A stretch of 10,106 nucleotides of DNA from Chloroflexota bacterium (GCA_022572865.1 JACZVB010000023.1:1-10106); one strand, 5' to 3'; numbered from the stretch's first letter, positions 1 to 6,585 are shown. The notes: generated by a model from the letters alone, not told the origin. Numbers and translations are program-made.

Positions 1-905
1 AAGTTCCTTATATTCAGCAGGTCCTCTTTCCCCTTCTCCAGCACCTCCCCCACTATGTTCAGGCCGCCGCGCTTCAAGCAGTTAAGGGTTCGAGCCGAAA
101 GCCCCAGGCTATCCAGGGGCATGTTGTACTGCTCGGGAGGTATGGCCAGGGCCAGGGGCTTCCCCTCGGGGCCCTGCTCCAGGACCTTGCCGGCGTTGGC
201 GAACATAAAGAAGAAGCCGACAAGGGACTGGCCCGCTTCTCTCACGGCGTCCACAGGCGAGATCGTGCCATCGGTCCACACATCCAGGTCCAGCCGCTCC
301 TTACCGATCGCCTGACCAAACCTGATGGTTTCCACCTCGAAGTTGACCTTGCGGACCGGGGTGAACACGGCATCCACCGGCAGGGCCCCTATGGGCAGGC
401 CACTGTTGTTCGTCGCCGGAACATAGCCCCGCCCGCGCTCCACATTGAACTCCACCGACAGCTTGGCCTCTTCCGAGTCCAGGGTTACCAGATGAACCTC
501 TGGGTTCACAACCTCGTAGTCGGCTGATGGACTGATGTCGCCCGCACACACCTCACCCTCCCCCTTGACATCCAGTACCAGCCGGCCCGGCTGGTCCGAG
601 TTGCTTCTAAAGCGAATCGCCTTGACGTTCAACAGAAACTCGGTAACGTCCTCGGTGATGTGGGGGATGGTAGAGTACTCATGCTGAATGCCATCGATTT
701 TCACCCAGGTGATTGCCGCGCTCTCTATGGTGCTCATCAGCACCCGGCGCATAGAGTTGCCCAGGGTGGTGCCCAGGCCCCTGCTCAGGGGTTCGACACT
801 GAACTTGCCATGGGTATCATCGGTCTCGACTATCCGTATGTCAGGGTCCGGGATACCGATTAAAGGACTTTCTTCTTCAACTGTCTCGCTCCGGATCTCC
901 ATCAT
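1..905 (-). CDS. rpoA: DNA-directed RNA polymerase subunit alpha (3' end cut by the window edge)
   Basis: Alpha dimerises to nucleate RNA polymerase assembly, and its C-terminal domain contacts upstream promoter DNA and activators. I translated 301 residues from an ATG-ATG start at 905. The N-terminal domain has the dimer/beta-contact signature around residues 48-56 (LGN-S-MRRVL) and an HEYSTI motif followed by EDVTEFLLN. The C-terminal domain begins near residue 262 with LDSLGLSART-NCLKRG. R272 and N275 occupy the positions of the E. coli DNA-contact residues R265 and N268. The reading frame is still open at base 1, within the ED-LLNIRN helix-hairpin-helix region, so only the last few dozen residues are missing. 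A strong ribosome-binding site lies 11 bases upstream. It is the last gene seen, 28 bases after rpsD, as in most bacterial alpha operons. The N-terminal tail before the conserved fold is somewhat long and acidic (several Glu in a row). Identification is secure. Confidence 0.97.
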   Translation of the reverse strand, partial: MMEIRSETVEEESPLIGIPDPDIRIVETDDTHGKFSVEPLSRGLGTTLGNSMRRVLMSTIESAAITWVKIDGIQHEYSTIPHITEDVTEFLLNVKAIRFRSNSDQPGRLVLDVKGEGEVCAGDISPSADYEVVNPEVHLVTLDSEEAKLSVEFNVERGRGYVPATNNSGLPIGALPVDAVFTPVRKVNFEVETIRFGQAIGKERLDLDVWTDGTISPVDAVREAGQSLVGFFFMFANAGKVLEQGPEGKPLALAIPPEQYNMPLDSLGLSARTLNCLKRGGLNIVGEVLEKGKEDLLNIRN

Positions 906-916
906 GGGCAGTTGTT

Positions 917-924
917 CTCCACCT
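917..924 (-). promoter_or_regulatory. Ribosome-binding site of rpoA
   Basis: On the minus strand this reads AGGTGGAG, a close match to the anti-Shine-Dalgarno complement. It sits 11 bases before the first of two tandem ATG codons (905 and 902), so either could be the start. The first is preferred by spacing only slightly. Confidence 0.7.
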
Positions 925-933
925 GATCTATTC

Positions 934-1560
934 TTAACGGGAGTAATACTCGATTATCAGCCGATCATCGACCCTGGTGCCCACCAGGTCCCTGGTGGGG
1001 GCAGTGAGGACCCGTCCCTGCATGTTCTGGGCATCGAGGCTCAACCACTCGGGAATCGGTTTACCCCTTATCTCCTCCGCCATCATCTTGAAGTGTTCCG
1101 TCTTTCTGCCCCGTTCGGTCCAGCTGATCTGGTCCCCAACCGACAGCAGATAAGAGGGGATATCGGTGGCCCGTTCGTTTACTACCATATGGCCGTGTGT
1201 AACCAGCTGCCGGGCCTGGTTTCGGGAGCTGGCAAAGCCCAGCCTGAATACCACGTTGTCCAGCCTGCTCTCCAGGATCTGAAGGAAGTTGTCACCCGTT
1301 ACCCCGGGCATCCCCCTGGCATTAGTGAAATGCCTGAAAAGTTGCTTCTCCAACAGGCCGTATATGTGTTTGACCTTCTGTTTCTCTCGGAGCTGAAGCC
1401 CTCTATCTGAGACCCTGCGCCTGCGGGTGCCCCGCTGGCCCGGGGGCCCGACCCTACGCTCGATGGCGCACTTGGGAGTGAGACAGCGGTCTCCTTTCAG
1501 GAATAGCTTCTCCCCCTGTCTCCTACACAGCCTGCAAACCGGACCGGTGTATCGAGCCAA
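934..1560 (-). CDS. rpsD: 30S ribosomal protein S4, zinc-binding form
   Basis: S4 is a primary 16S rRNA binder that starts 30S assembly; in several bacteria it also represses its own operon. The 208 residues match the usual family length. The N-terminus carries a four-cysteine zinc site (C9, C12, C26, C31; spacing CX2C-X13-CX4C), so this is the C+ paralogue type. The S4 RNA-binding domain lies at about residues 97-160, with the [15 protein letters not shown] segment, and the protein ends LIIEYYSR. The start codon is TTG at 1560, giving the canonical MARYTGPVC beginning. It is supported by a strong Shine-Dalgarno 5 bases upstream, and no ATG fits better. It follows rpsK by 16 bases and precedes rpoA by 28. 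A long plus-strand frame over this gene is an antisense shadow. Confidence 0.98.
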   Translation of the reverse strand: MARYTGPVCRLCRRQGEKLFLKGDRCLTPKCAIERRVGPPGQRGTRRRRVSDRGLQLREKQKVKHIYGLLEKQLFRHFTNARGMPGVTGDNFLQILESRLDNVVFRLGFASSRNQARQLVTHGHMVVNERATDIPSYLLSVGDQISWTERGRKTEHFKMMAEEIRGKPIPEWLSLDAQNMQGRVLTAPTRDLVGTRVDDRLIIEYYSR

Positions 1561-1565
1561 CCAAT

Positions 1566-1572
1566 CTCCTCC
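1566..1572 (-). promoter_or_regulatory. Ribosome-binding site that decides the TTG start of rpsD
   Basis: The minus strand reads GGAGGAG, 5 bases before the TTG at 1560. This near-perfect Shine-Dalgarno, with a protein N-terminus matching family S4 from residue 1, settles the non-ATG start. Confidence 0.8.
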
Positions 1573-1576
1573 GAAT

Positions 1577-1966
1577 CTATATTCTTCTTCGCTTGGGGGC
1601 GCGACACCCGTTATGAGGAATGGGCGTAACGTCCCTTATGCTGATTATGTTTATACCCGACGCCTGAAGGGAGCGGATGGCCGCCTCCCGCCCGCTTCCA
1701 GGCCCCCTCACAAACACCTCCACCTGCCGCAGCCCCTGGTCCATGCCCTTCCTGGCCGTCTGCTCCGCCGCCCTTTGGGCCGCAAACGCGGTCCCCTTGC
1801 GGGAGCCCTTGAATCCGACGGTGCCCGAGCTGCCCCAGGCTATGACGTTGCCGTTGGGATCGGTGAGGGTGATCTTGGTGTTGTTGAAGCTGGACTGAAT
1901 ATATGCCCGACCCTGGGGCACGAACTTCTTCTCCCGCCTACGGGAGCGACTCTTCGGTTTTACCAT
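1577..1966 (-). CDS. rpsK: 30S ribosomal protein S11
   Basis: S11 sits on the 30S platform near the E site and the 3' end of 16S rRNA. The 129-residue protein is the normal length. It has a basic N-terminus ([12 protein letters not shown]), the [15 protein letters not shown] core near residues 28-43, and the typical C-terminus [13 protein letters not shown]. Asn119-Gly120 is the pair that forms isoaspartate in E. coli S11; the same numbering holds here. The ATG at 1966 is preceded by AGAGGTGA, which overlaps the rpsM stop codon region, so only 9 bases separate the two genes and translation is probably coupled. Identification is secure. Confidence 0.98.
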   Translation of the reverse strand: MVKPKSRSRRREKKFVPQGRAYIQSSFNNTKITLTDPNGNVIAWGSSGTVGFKGSRKGTAFAAQRAAEQTARKGMDQGLRQVEVFVRGPGSGREAAIRSLQASGINIISIRDVTPIPHNGCRAPKRRRI

Positions 1967-1975
1967 GATTCACCT

Positions 1976-2359
1976 CTACTTCTTGGCCCTGACCTGTCTG
2001 CGGCCGGCCACTGTCTTCCTGGCCCCCCTCTTGGTCCGGGCATTGGTCTTGGTCCTCTGGCCTCTTACGGGAAGTCCTCGTCTGTGCCTGATCCCTCGAT
2101 AGCTGTTTATCTCCACCAGCCGGCGCAGGTTCTGCTGGACCTGGCGCCGCAGGTCTCCTTCCACTATGTACTGCTTGTCCAGGATGTCTCGGACCCGGTT
2201 CAGTTCCTCCTCGCTCAGGTCCCGCACCTTGGACTCGGGGGAGATCTGGGCCGCCTGGGCCACCTTGATGGCAATGGTCGGGCCCACGCCATAGATGGCG
2301 CGCAGCGCCACATCTATCTTCTTATCGTTCGGAATGTCTACGCCAGCTACCCTAGGCAT
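1976..2359 (-). CDS. rpsM: 30S ribosomal protein S13
   Basis: S13 is in the 30S head, where it forms bridges to the 50S subunit and its basic tail touches the P-site tRNA. The 127 residues begin MPRVAGVDIPNDKK and contain the helix-turn signature ALRAIYGVGPT (about residues 18-28), the NLRRLVEINSYRGIRHRRGLP segment (roughly 82-100) and a Lys/Arg-rich tail. Everything expected is present. The ATG at 2359 has GGGAGGT about 4 bases upstream. A 106-base gap separates it from rpmJ, unusually wide for this operon, and could hold a leader or internal promoter. rpsK follows after 9 bases. Confidence 0.98.
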   Translation of the reverse strand: MPRVAGVDIPNDKKIDVALRAIYGVGPTIAIKVAQAAQISPESKVRDLSEEELNRVRDILDKQYIVEGDLRRQVQQNLRRLVEINSYRGIRHRRGLPVRGQRTKTNARTKRGARKTVAGRRQVRAKK

Positions 2360-2465
2360 GTGACCTCCCGTAGCGCTTGACTGATATAACCACCACTTTA
2401 CCTACACCTGACACCGTAACTTCTCCCGCCTCTGCAACACCTTCTAGAACCGTTCAAGCCGTTTC
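2360..2465 (-). other. 106-base non-coding gap between rpmJ and rpsM; possible leader of rpsM-rpsK-rpsD-rpoA
   Basis: I see no gene here. The rpsM ribosome-binding site lies at the left end. The six-base inverted repeat at 2375-2380 and 2454-2459 (GCTTGA/TCAAGC) could bring the two ends of the gap together in RNA, and TTCTAGAA at about 2442-2449 is a short palindrome. No convincing -35/-10 pair was found. In E. coli the S4-repressed leader occupies the position just before rpsM, so a leader function is a reasonable but unproven inference. Confidence 0.3.
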
Positions 2466-2579
2466 TCATCCCTGCCGCTGCTTGTGCTTGGGGACCTGGC
2501 AGATGACCCTGACGACCCCGTGCCTGCGGATTATCTTGCACTTATCGCAAAGCTTTTTTACCGACGCCCTGACTTTCAT
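2466..2579 (-). CDS. rpmJ: 50S ribosomal protein L36, zinc-binding form
   Basis: L36 is the smallest 50S protein and stabilises 23S rRNA near the peptidyl-transferase base. I translated 37 residues from the ATG at 2579 to TGA at 2468-2466: [19 protein letters not shown], then [18 protein letters not shown]. The zinc ligands C11, C14, C27 and H32 (CX2C-X12-CX4H) are all present, so this is the C+ form. Length and sequence are canonical. The Shine-Dalgarno is weak (GGAAAAG just upstream). It sits between infA and rpsM, its usual place in Gram-positive-type clusters, flanked on both sides by unusually long gaps (120 and 106 bases). Confidence 0.97.
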   Translation of the reverse strand: MKVRASVKKLCDKCKIIRRHGVVRVICQVPKHKQRQG

Positions 2580-2593
2580 GCTTTTCCAATCAT

Positions 2594-2607
2594 ACCCTTC
2601 ACAGGGT
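2594..2607 (-). promoter_or_regulatory. Short GNRA-type hairpin just before rpmJ
   Basis: In the transcript this reads ACCCU-GUGA-AGGGU: a perfect five-base stem closed by a GUGA tetraloop of the GNRA class. It ends 14 bases before the rpmJ ATG. Such a stable loop close to a start could modulate initiation or bind a ribosomal protein; the structure is seen, the role is inferred. Confidence 0.4.
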
Positions 2608-2644
2608 GACTTAAAATATCCGTCTCCCCAGGCTGCCACCCGCG

Positions 2645-2688
2645 CCTGCCCGGGTAATGCACCCCTGGCCCTGGGGCATCGGGGCAGG
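2645..2688 (-). promoter_or_regulatory. Large two-part hairpin in the infA-rpmJ gap
   Basis: The transcript can form an outer seven-pair stem (2682-2688 with 2645-2651, CCUGCCC/GGGCAGG), a small internal loop, and an inner seven-pair stem (2673-2679 with 2657-2665, AUGCCCC/GGGGUGCAU with one bulged U, leaving one base of slack) around the loop AGGGCCA. No run of U follows on the operon strand, so it is not a classical intrinsic terminator. It lies soon after the infA stop and far enough from rpmJ to be a leader element, a processing site or a stabiliser of the upstream mRNA end. Confidence 0.45.
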
Positions 2689-2699
2689 GAGTTGTCCTT

Positions 2700-2933
2700 T
2701 TATTTGAATCGATAGGTGATCCGGCCCCGGGTAAGGTCATAGGGGGATAGGTCTACCAGCACCCTGTCCCCCAGAAGGATCCTTATGAAGTGGATACGCA
2801 TCTTCCCGGATACATGGGCCAACACCTTGTGGCCGTTGGCCAACTCCACGTTGAACATGCCGTTGCGAAGGGTCTCGGTCACCCTTCCCTCCACCTCGAT
2901 CTTTTCCTTCTCGCCCGTTCGTTCCCTAACCAT
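2700..2933 (-). CDS. infA: Translation initiation factor IF-1
   Basis: IF-1 binds the 30S A site and helps IF-2 and IF-3 select the start codon. It is a single OB-fold (S1-like) protein. From the ATG at 2933 it is 77 residues, with the family core [28 protein letters not shown] and the diagnostic end [19 protein letters not shown] at 2945 would add four residues, but the AGAGG at 2946-2950 directly abuts it, whereas it is 12 bases from the ATG and a TTGGA match is 7 bases from it. I therefore prefer the ATG. The N-terminus (RERTGEKEK) is about five residues longer and more charged than the usual 72-residue form. It lies 95 bases after map and 120 bases before rpmJ. Confidence 0.95.
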   Translation of the reverse strand: MVRERTGEKEKIEVEGRVTETLRNGMFNVELANGHKVLAHVSGKMRIHFIRILLGDRVLVDLSPYDLTRGRITYRFK

Positions 2934-3028
2934 TGGCAGATCCAACCTCTAGACTATCTACTTAACTCCGATAGCTGTTCTACAATCCGTTTTTACAGGT
3001 GTGCCCACAATTACCTTTTCACGCCGGG

Positions 3029-3772
3029 CTAAAGCTGGGTGAGAATCACGGGCCCATCCTCTGTGATGGCTATAGTGTGCTCGAAATGGGCTGATAGGCT
3101 GCCGTCAGCCGTCACAACCGTCCAGTTATCTTCCAGCTGCCTGGTCCTCCAGGTCCCCACATTCAACATCGGCTCAATGGCCAGGGCCATCCCTTTCTTC
3201 AGGAGTATCCCCCTGCCCGGCTTCCCGAAATTGGGCACCGACGGCTCCTCGTGCATCCTCCTGCCTATTCCGTGGCCTACGTATTCTCTCACCACCGAGT
3301 AGCCCCGAGATTCGGCCAGGGCCTGGACCGCCGCTGAGATATCGCCTATCCTGGCCCCGGCTCCCGCCGCCTGAATCCCGGCCACGAGGGCGTCCCTGGT
3401 GGCATCGATCAGCTCCTGGGCCTGGGGGGTGATCTCACCGACCCCCACCGTGACGGCTGCATCACCGTGAAACCCGTCTACTATTGCGCCCACATCCAGG
3501 CTCACCAGGTCTCCTTCTCTGATCACCTTGTCCCCAGGGATGCCGTGAACGATCTCATCATTGACGGACACGCAAACCGAGGCCGGAAAGCCCCGGTATC
3601 CCACGAAGGATGGCACCGCTCCGTGTCTGGCTATCTCAGCCCTGGCGATGGCATCCAGGTCCCGCGTCCTTATTCCCGGCTCCACGGCAGCTTGGAGGGC
3701 TACCAGGGTGTGGGCCACCACGCGGCCCGCCCTTTCCATCGCCAGCAGCTCTCGAGGAGACTTGATCTCCAT
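3029..3772 (-). CDS. map: Type I methionine aminopeptidase
   Basis: The enzyme removes the initiator methionine from nascent proteins; it is a pita-bread fold dimetal hydrolase. From the ATG at 3772 it is 247 residues, the normal length for type I, starting MEIKSPRELLAMERAG. Metal ligands by alignment to E. coli are D93 and D104 (SLDVG and GFHGDAA), H167 (GHGIGR), E200 (AIEPML) and E231 (HFEHT); H76 in NDEIVHGIP is the substrate-side histidine. All are present. An in-frame ATG at 3820 would add 16 residues and leave only 4 bases after the adk stop. It has AGGAG, but just 1 base away, and the extra residues do not match the family start, so it is less likely though not excluded. Its presence between adk and infA is the standard cluster order. 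Confidence 0.96.
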   Translation of the reverse strand: MEIKSPRELLAMERAGRVVAHTLVALQAAVEPGIRTRDLDAIARAEIARHGAVPSFVGYRGFPASVCVSVNDEIVHGIPGDKVIREGDLVSLDVGAIVDGFHGDAAVTVGVGEITPQAQELIDATRDALVAGIQAAGAGARIGDISAAVQALAESRGYSVVREYVGHGIGRRMHEEPSVPNFGKPGRGILLKKGMALAIEPMLNVGTWRTRQLEDNWTVVTADGSLSAHFEHTIAITEDGPVILTQL

Positions 3773-3824
3773 CCCCTCTTCTATGACCACCCTGGACTCG
3801 CTCAGGAAGCTTTTCAACATTCTC

Positions 3825-4484
3825 CTAGCGCTCTCTCACACCGGATTTCAGCGCAGACAGCATCTCGTTTCGCACCTCTTCTATTCCCTGCTCACCATCG
3901 ATCTCTATCAGCTTGTTCAGGTCAATATAATAGGCGATGAGTGGAGCAGTACGCTCCATGTAGACCCTCAACCGGGTTCTCACCGTCTCCTGGGAATCAT
4001 CAGGGCGCTGGTACAGCTCGCCGCCGCAGCTATCACACACACCTGCCACTTTGGGAGGTGAGCTGATGGTTTGGTAGGGGGTCTGGCAGTCGCGGCATAT
4101 CCAGCGCCCGCCGAGTCGTCTCACCAGCTCCTCCTCCGAGACCTTGATATACAGGACTGCATCAATGGTCTTGCCATTGGCCCCCAGGGCCTGGTCCAGC
4201 GCTCGGGCCTGCTCCAGGGTGCGGGGAAAGCCGTCCAGGATCACTCCACCACTACAATCGGGGGCCTCCAGCCGCTCCAGCACCATTCGCACCGTCAACT
4301 CGTCGGGGACCAGTTCGCCCCTCTCCATGTAGGCCTTGGCCTGGAGGCCAAGGGGTGTGCCCTGCTCCTGGGCCTGGCGGAACAGGTCCCCCGATGCTAC
4401 ATGCGCCGCTCCCAGCTCCTTCGAGAGGGAAGCAGCCTGGGTGCCCTTGCCGGCCCCCGGAGGGCCCAGAAGTATCAGATACAT
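3825..4484 (-). CDS. adk: Adenylate kinase with zinc-binding LID
   Basis: Catalyses ATP + AMP to 2 ADP and balances cellular adenylates. The 219 residues carry the P-loop GPPGAGKGT at residues 7-15, the AMP-binding segment ASGDLFR (30-36), the GFPRT motif (85-89), and a long-form LID at about 120-160. The LID has C130, C133, C150 and C153 (CX2C-X16-CX2C), which should bind structural zinc as in Gram-positive enzymes. Length is typical. The ATG at 4484 is preceded by AGAGGGGAAG at a normal distance, and that site is part of a small hairpin (4492-4507). The stop TAG ends 4 bases before the upstream alternative map start. The gap to secY holds two possible mini reading frames. Confidence 0.98.
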   Translation of the reverse strand: MYLILLGPPGAGKGTQAASLSKELGAAHVASGDLFRQAQEQGTPLGLQAKAYMERGELVPDELTVRMVLERLEAPDCSGGVILDGFPRTLEQARALDQALGANGKTIDAVLYIKVSEEELVRRLGGRWICRDCQTPYQTISSPPKVAGVCDSCGGELYQRPDDSQETVRTRLRVYMERTAPLIAYYIDLNKLIEIDGEQGIEEVRNEMLSALKSGVRER

Positions 4485-4526
4485 CTATCTTCCCCTCTTA
4501 TCAGGGGCGTTCGACGTCCTCATCAT
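4485..4526 (-). CDS. Possible 13-codon leader peptide ending at the adk start
   Basis: ATG-ATG at 4526/4523 opens a frame, MMRTSNAPDKRGR, ending in TAG immediately before the adk ATG. AGGA lies 9 bases upstream, and its first ATG overlaps the TGA of the preceding 30-codon frame (ATGA). A ribosome on it would cross and melt the hairpin at 4492-4507 that contains the adk ribosome-binding site. No family is recognised; the frame may be chance. Confidence 0.22.
   Translation of the reverse strand: MMRTSNAPDKRGR
4492..4507 (-). promoter_or_regulatory. Hairpin that can hide the adk ribosome-binding site
   Basis: The transcript reads CCCCU-GAUAAG-AGGGG followed by AAGAUAG and the adk AUG. The stem is five perfect pairs, and its 3' arm AGGGG is the core of the adk Shine-Dalgarno. 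Folding would block initiation unless a ribosome arriving from upstream opened it. The stem is short, so the effect could be modest. Confidence 0.4.
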
Positions 4527-4615
4527 CTTGGGCCGTCCTCTATGGCCGTAACTATCTCCACGGCCTGCTCACCCTGCATCGCACTCAGTGAGGTATCTCC
4601 TTTGACCTTATCCAT
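4523..4615 (-). CDS. Possible 30-codon small protein coupled to secY
   Basis: The ATG at 4615 overlaps the secY stop by one base (TAATG) and opens MDKVKGDTSLSAMQGEQA followed by VEIVTAIEDGPR, ending in TGA at 4525-4523. AAGGA lies 11 bases upstream inside secY. It is acidic and amphipathic-looking, with no cysteine motif and no clear membrane segment. I do not recognise it. The stop/start overlaps at both ends favour translation, but the length is within chance. It could be the decayed remnant of a gene or simply a spacer read by terminating ribosomes. Confidence 0.25.
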   Translation of the reverse strand: MDKVKGDTSLSAMQGEQAVEIVTAIEDGPR

Positions 4616-5949
4616 TAGCGGATGAATCCTTCGTATCGGCGCATGAGCAGCTGGGCCTCCAGCTGCCGCATCGTGTCCAGGACCACGCCCACAGCGATAA
4701 GCATGGCGACACCCGTCAGCTGCAACCCCCTCACCCCTGTGAATGAGCTGGAGAAGAAGGGGATTACGGCCACAATGCCCAGGAACAGGGCCCCGCCCAG
4801 GGTTATCCGCAGCATCACCTTGGTAATATAGTCGTTGGTGGGCTTACCGGGTCTGATCCCCGGAACAAAGCCCCCGTTTCGCTGTAGGCTTTCAGCTATG
4901 TTCTGCTGCTGAAAGGTGATTAAGGCGTAGAAAAAGGCAAAGGCTACCACCAGGATGAAGGTGGCCACCCAGTAGAAAGCGCCGGTTGTATCGAACATGT
5001 CCCGCACAAACCCGGCGCCAACAGCCATCCATTCGGTGTTCGAGCTGACGAAGTAGCTGGCCACCAGCCCCGGGAATATCATTATGGAGAAAGCGAAGAT
5101 GATGGGGATCATTCCAGCCGAGTTCACCCTCAATGGAATATGGGTAGACCCCGTCTGCCTGTACATACGGCCGCTGCGGAATACGCTTCTGCCGTACTGG
5201 ACTGGTATGCGTCTCTGGGCCTCGGTGAAAAGGACGATGACAAATACCGTGACGATGGCGATGCCGAAGAATATGACCAGGCCTCCCATGTTGCCCCGCT
5301 GGAGGAATGACTGTCCCAACAGGGACGGCAACCCCGAGGCGATGCCGGAGAAGATTATCAGCGAAATGCCGTTGCCTATGCCCCGCTCCGTGATCAGCTC
5401 GCCCAGCCACACCAGGAACATGGTCCCGGCGCACATGGAGAACATCATGGCCAGGGTGCCGCCGATCTCGCCAGGGCCGAATCCCACTCCCCCCTCCAAA
5501 ACGCCCCCCCGGTCCAGAAGGACCAACTGCCCGTAGCTCTGGGCAAAGGCCATGGGAACGGTCAGCCAGTGGGTGATCTGGTTCAGCTTCTGCCTTCCCG
5601 CTTCGCCCCCTTCCCTGGACAGGGCTTGCAATCGGGGAATGACAGGAATCAAAAGCTGCATGATTATCGAGGCGGTTATATAAGGGTACACCCCCATGGC
5701 CGCTATGCTCAGGTTCCGCAAAGCCCCGCCGCTGAACAGGTCCAGCATCCCGGCCAGGGCGTTGTCCTGGAAGAATCTGCTGAGCCCCGCTACATCCACT
5801 CCCGGGACCGGGACGTGGGCCACGAACCGGTAGATCACCAGGATGCCCAGGGTGAACAGCACTTTGCCGCGCAAGTCCGGCTGACCCGCCACATCGATCA
5901 TGGCCTGGATAAGCTTAGGCCTGGATGATACCGTCTGAGTCTGACGCAT
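4615..5949 (-). CDS. secY: Preprotein translocase subunit SecY
   Basis: SecY is the membrane channel for protein export and membrane-protein insertion, working with SecE, SecG, SecA and ribosomes. The 444 residues are typical length and show ten hydrophobic helices, beginning with LFTLGILVIYRFV (about 31-43). The plug/TM2 region follows at about 67-98 (GMLDLFSGGALRNLSIAAMG). A cytosolic loop AQRRIPVQYGRS lies at 244-255. TM7, with PLRVNSAGMIPIIFA, is at 272-286, and the ribosome/SecA-binding C5 loop is at about 347-371 (QQNIAESLQRNGGFVPGIRPG). The C-terminus RRYEGFIR is conserved. The ATG at 5949 directly follows the rplO stop (zero gap), with GGAGAT inside the rplO end as the likely binding site. 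The N-terminus is a few residues longer than usual; M17 is an alternative start. Confidence 0.98.
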   Translation of the reverse strand: MRQTQTVSSRPKLIQAMIDVAGQPDLRGKVLFTLGILVIYRFVAHVPVPGVDVAGLSRFFQDNALAGMLDLFSGGALRNLSIAAMGVYPYITASIIMQLLIPVIPRLQALSREGGEAGRQKLNQITHWLTVPMAFAQSYGQLVLLDRGGVLEGGVGFGPGEIGGTLAMMFSMCAGTMFLVWLGELITERGIGNGISLIIFSGIASGLPSLLGQSFLQRGNMGGLVIFFGIAIVTVFVIVLFTEAQRRIPVQYGRSVFRSGRMYRQTGSTHIPLRVNSAGMIPIIFAFSIMIFPGLVASYFVSSNTEWMAVGAGFVRDMFDTTGAFYWVATFILVVAFAFFYALITFQQQNIAESLQRNGGFVPGIRPGKPTNDYITKVMLRITLGGALFLGIVAVIPFFSSSFTGVRGLQLTGVAMLIAVGVVLDTMRQLEAQLLMRRYEGFIR

Positions 5950-6396
5950 CTAGCTTAAGATCTCCGCCTTGCCCCCCGCCGCCTCTATCTTCCGGAGTGC
6001 GGACTGGGAAAACCTGTTCGCCTTCACCACCAGGGGCTTGGTCAGCTCTCCATCGCCCAGCACCTTTACAGGCCTGCGCAGAGAGCGAAGAATCCTCCGC
6101 TTCACCAAGATCTCGGGGGTCACCTCGGCCCCCGATTCGAAGACGTTGAGGCTGTCCAGATTAACGGCCGCGTACTCGATCCTGAAGATGTTGGTGAAAC
6201 CCCGCTTGGAGGGCATCCGCTTGACCAGCGCCAGCTGCCCGCCCTCGAAGCCCCTGCGAATGCTGCCGCCGGAGCGGGCCTTCTGGCCCTTGTTGCCCCG
6301 GCCAGAGGTGTGGCCGCTGTTGCTGCCATAGCCCCGCCCCACCCGTTTTCGCTGGCCCTTGGACCGGGGCAGGGGCGACAGTTCGTTCAGCTTCAT
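5950..6396 (-). CDS. rplO: 50S ribosomal protein L15
   Basis: L15 joins late in 50S assembly and threads a long basic arm through 23S rRNA. The 148 residues show the arm signature [20 protein letters not shown] then [10 protein letters not shown] (about residues 16-45), followed by [21 protein letters not shown]. The globular C-terminal half has the L18e/L15-type segment ending [19 protein letters not shown]. The ATG at 6396 overlaps the rpmD stop (ATGA), and the TAG abuts the secY ATG, so rpmD, rplO and secY form one coupled unit. Identification is secure. Confidence 0.98.
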   Translation of the reverse strand: MKLNELSPLPRSKGQRKRVGRGYGSNSGHTSGRGNKGQKARSGGSIRRGFEGGQLALVKRMPSKRGFTNIFRIEYAAVNLDSLNVFESGAEVTPEILVKRRILRSLRRPVKVLGDGELTKPLVVKANRFSQSALRKIEAAGGKAEILS

Positions 6397-6572
6397 TCCA
6401 ACACCTTCACGACCACAAGGTGCTTGATCTTCTCCACCATTCCCCTCACAGAAGGGGAGTCATCGTGCTCCACCGTCTGGTGAAGCCGTCTCAGGCCCAG
6501 CGCCCTTATGGTGTCCTTCTGGTCTTGAGGGTGCCCTATGCCGCTCTTTCGCAATGTGACCTTTAGACGCAA
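6393..6572 (-). CDS. rpmD: 50S ribosomal protein L30
   Basis: L30 is a small 50S protein absent from some bacteria. I translated 59 residues from a TTG at 6572: [20 protein letters not shown], then [20 protein letters not shown], then [19 protein letters not shown]. The pattern IG-X4-Q-X2[10 protein letters not shown] and the conserved [12 protein letters not shown] end are diagnostic, and the length matches the usual 58-61. No ATG exists at the N-terminus. The TTG is supported by AGGGG 8 bases upstream, placed over the rpsE stop. A later in-frame TTG would cut into the first strand. The TGA overlaps the rplO ATG. The short length and non-ATG start make this gene easy to miss. Confidence 0.95.
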   Translation of the reverse strand: MRLKVTLRKSGIGHPQDQKDTIRALGLRRLHQTVEHDDSPSVRGMVEKIKHLVVVKVLE

Positions 6573-6580
6573 CTCATCAT

Positions 6581-6585
6581 CCCCT
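6581..6585 (-). promoter_or_regulatory. Ribosome-binding site that supports the TTG start of rpmD
   Basis: AGGGG on the minus strand, 8 bases before TTG 6572 and overlapping the rpsE stop codon TAG. The alternative ATG-ATG at about 6575-6580 is in a frame that stops at once, so it cannot be the rpmD start. Confidence 0.55.

Noticed and set aside
688..1410. 240-codon plus-strand open frame opposite rpsD and rpoA
   Set aside because: It is antisense to genes identified by clear family motifs, and its translation resembles no known protein. Long antisense frames are expected from GC-rich codon bias.
1427..2380. 317-codon plus-strand open frame spanning rpsK and rpsM
   Set aside because: It covers two complete ribosomal genes and their short gap on the opposite strand. 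Composition is Pro/Leu/Gly/His-rich shadow sequence with no recognisable domain.
2645..2688. Hairpin as a rho-independent terminator
   Set aside because: On the operon strand the bases after the stem are G-rich, with no U-run. A U-rich stretch exists only on the plus-strand side, where no gene would need it.
2946..3028. Internal promoter between map and infA
   Set aside because: TTGTAG and TAGATA-like boxes can be picked out, but the spacing is about 19 bases and the matches are poor.
4892..5434. 180-codon minus-strand frame inside secY
   Set aside because: It is an out-of-frame reading of the secY coding region; secY itself is intact and full-length.
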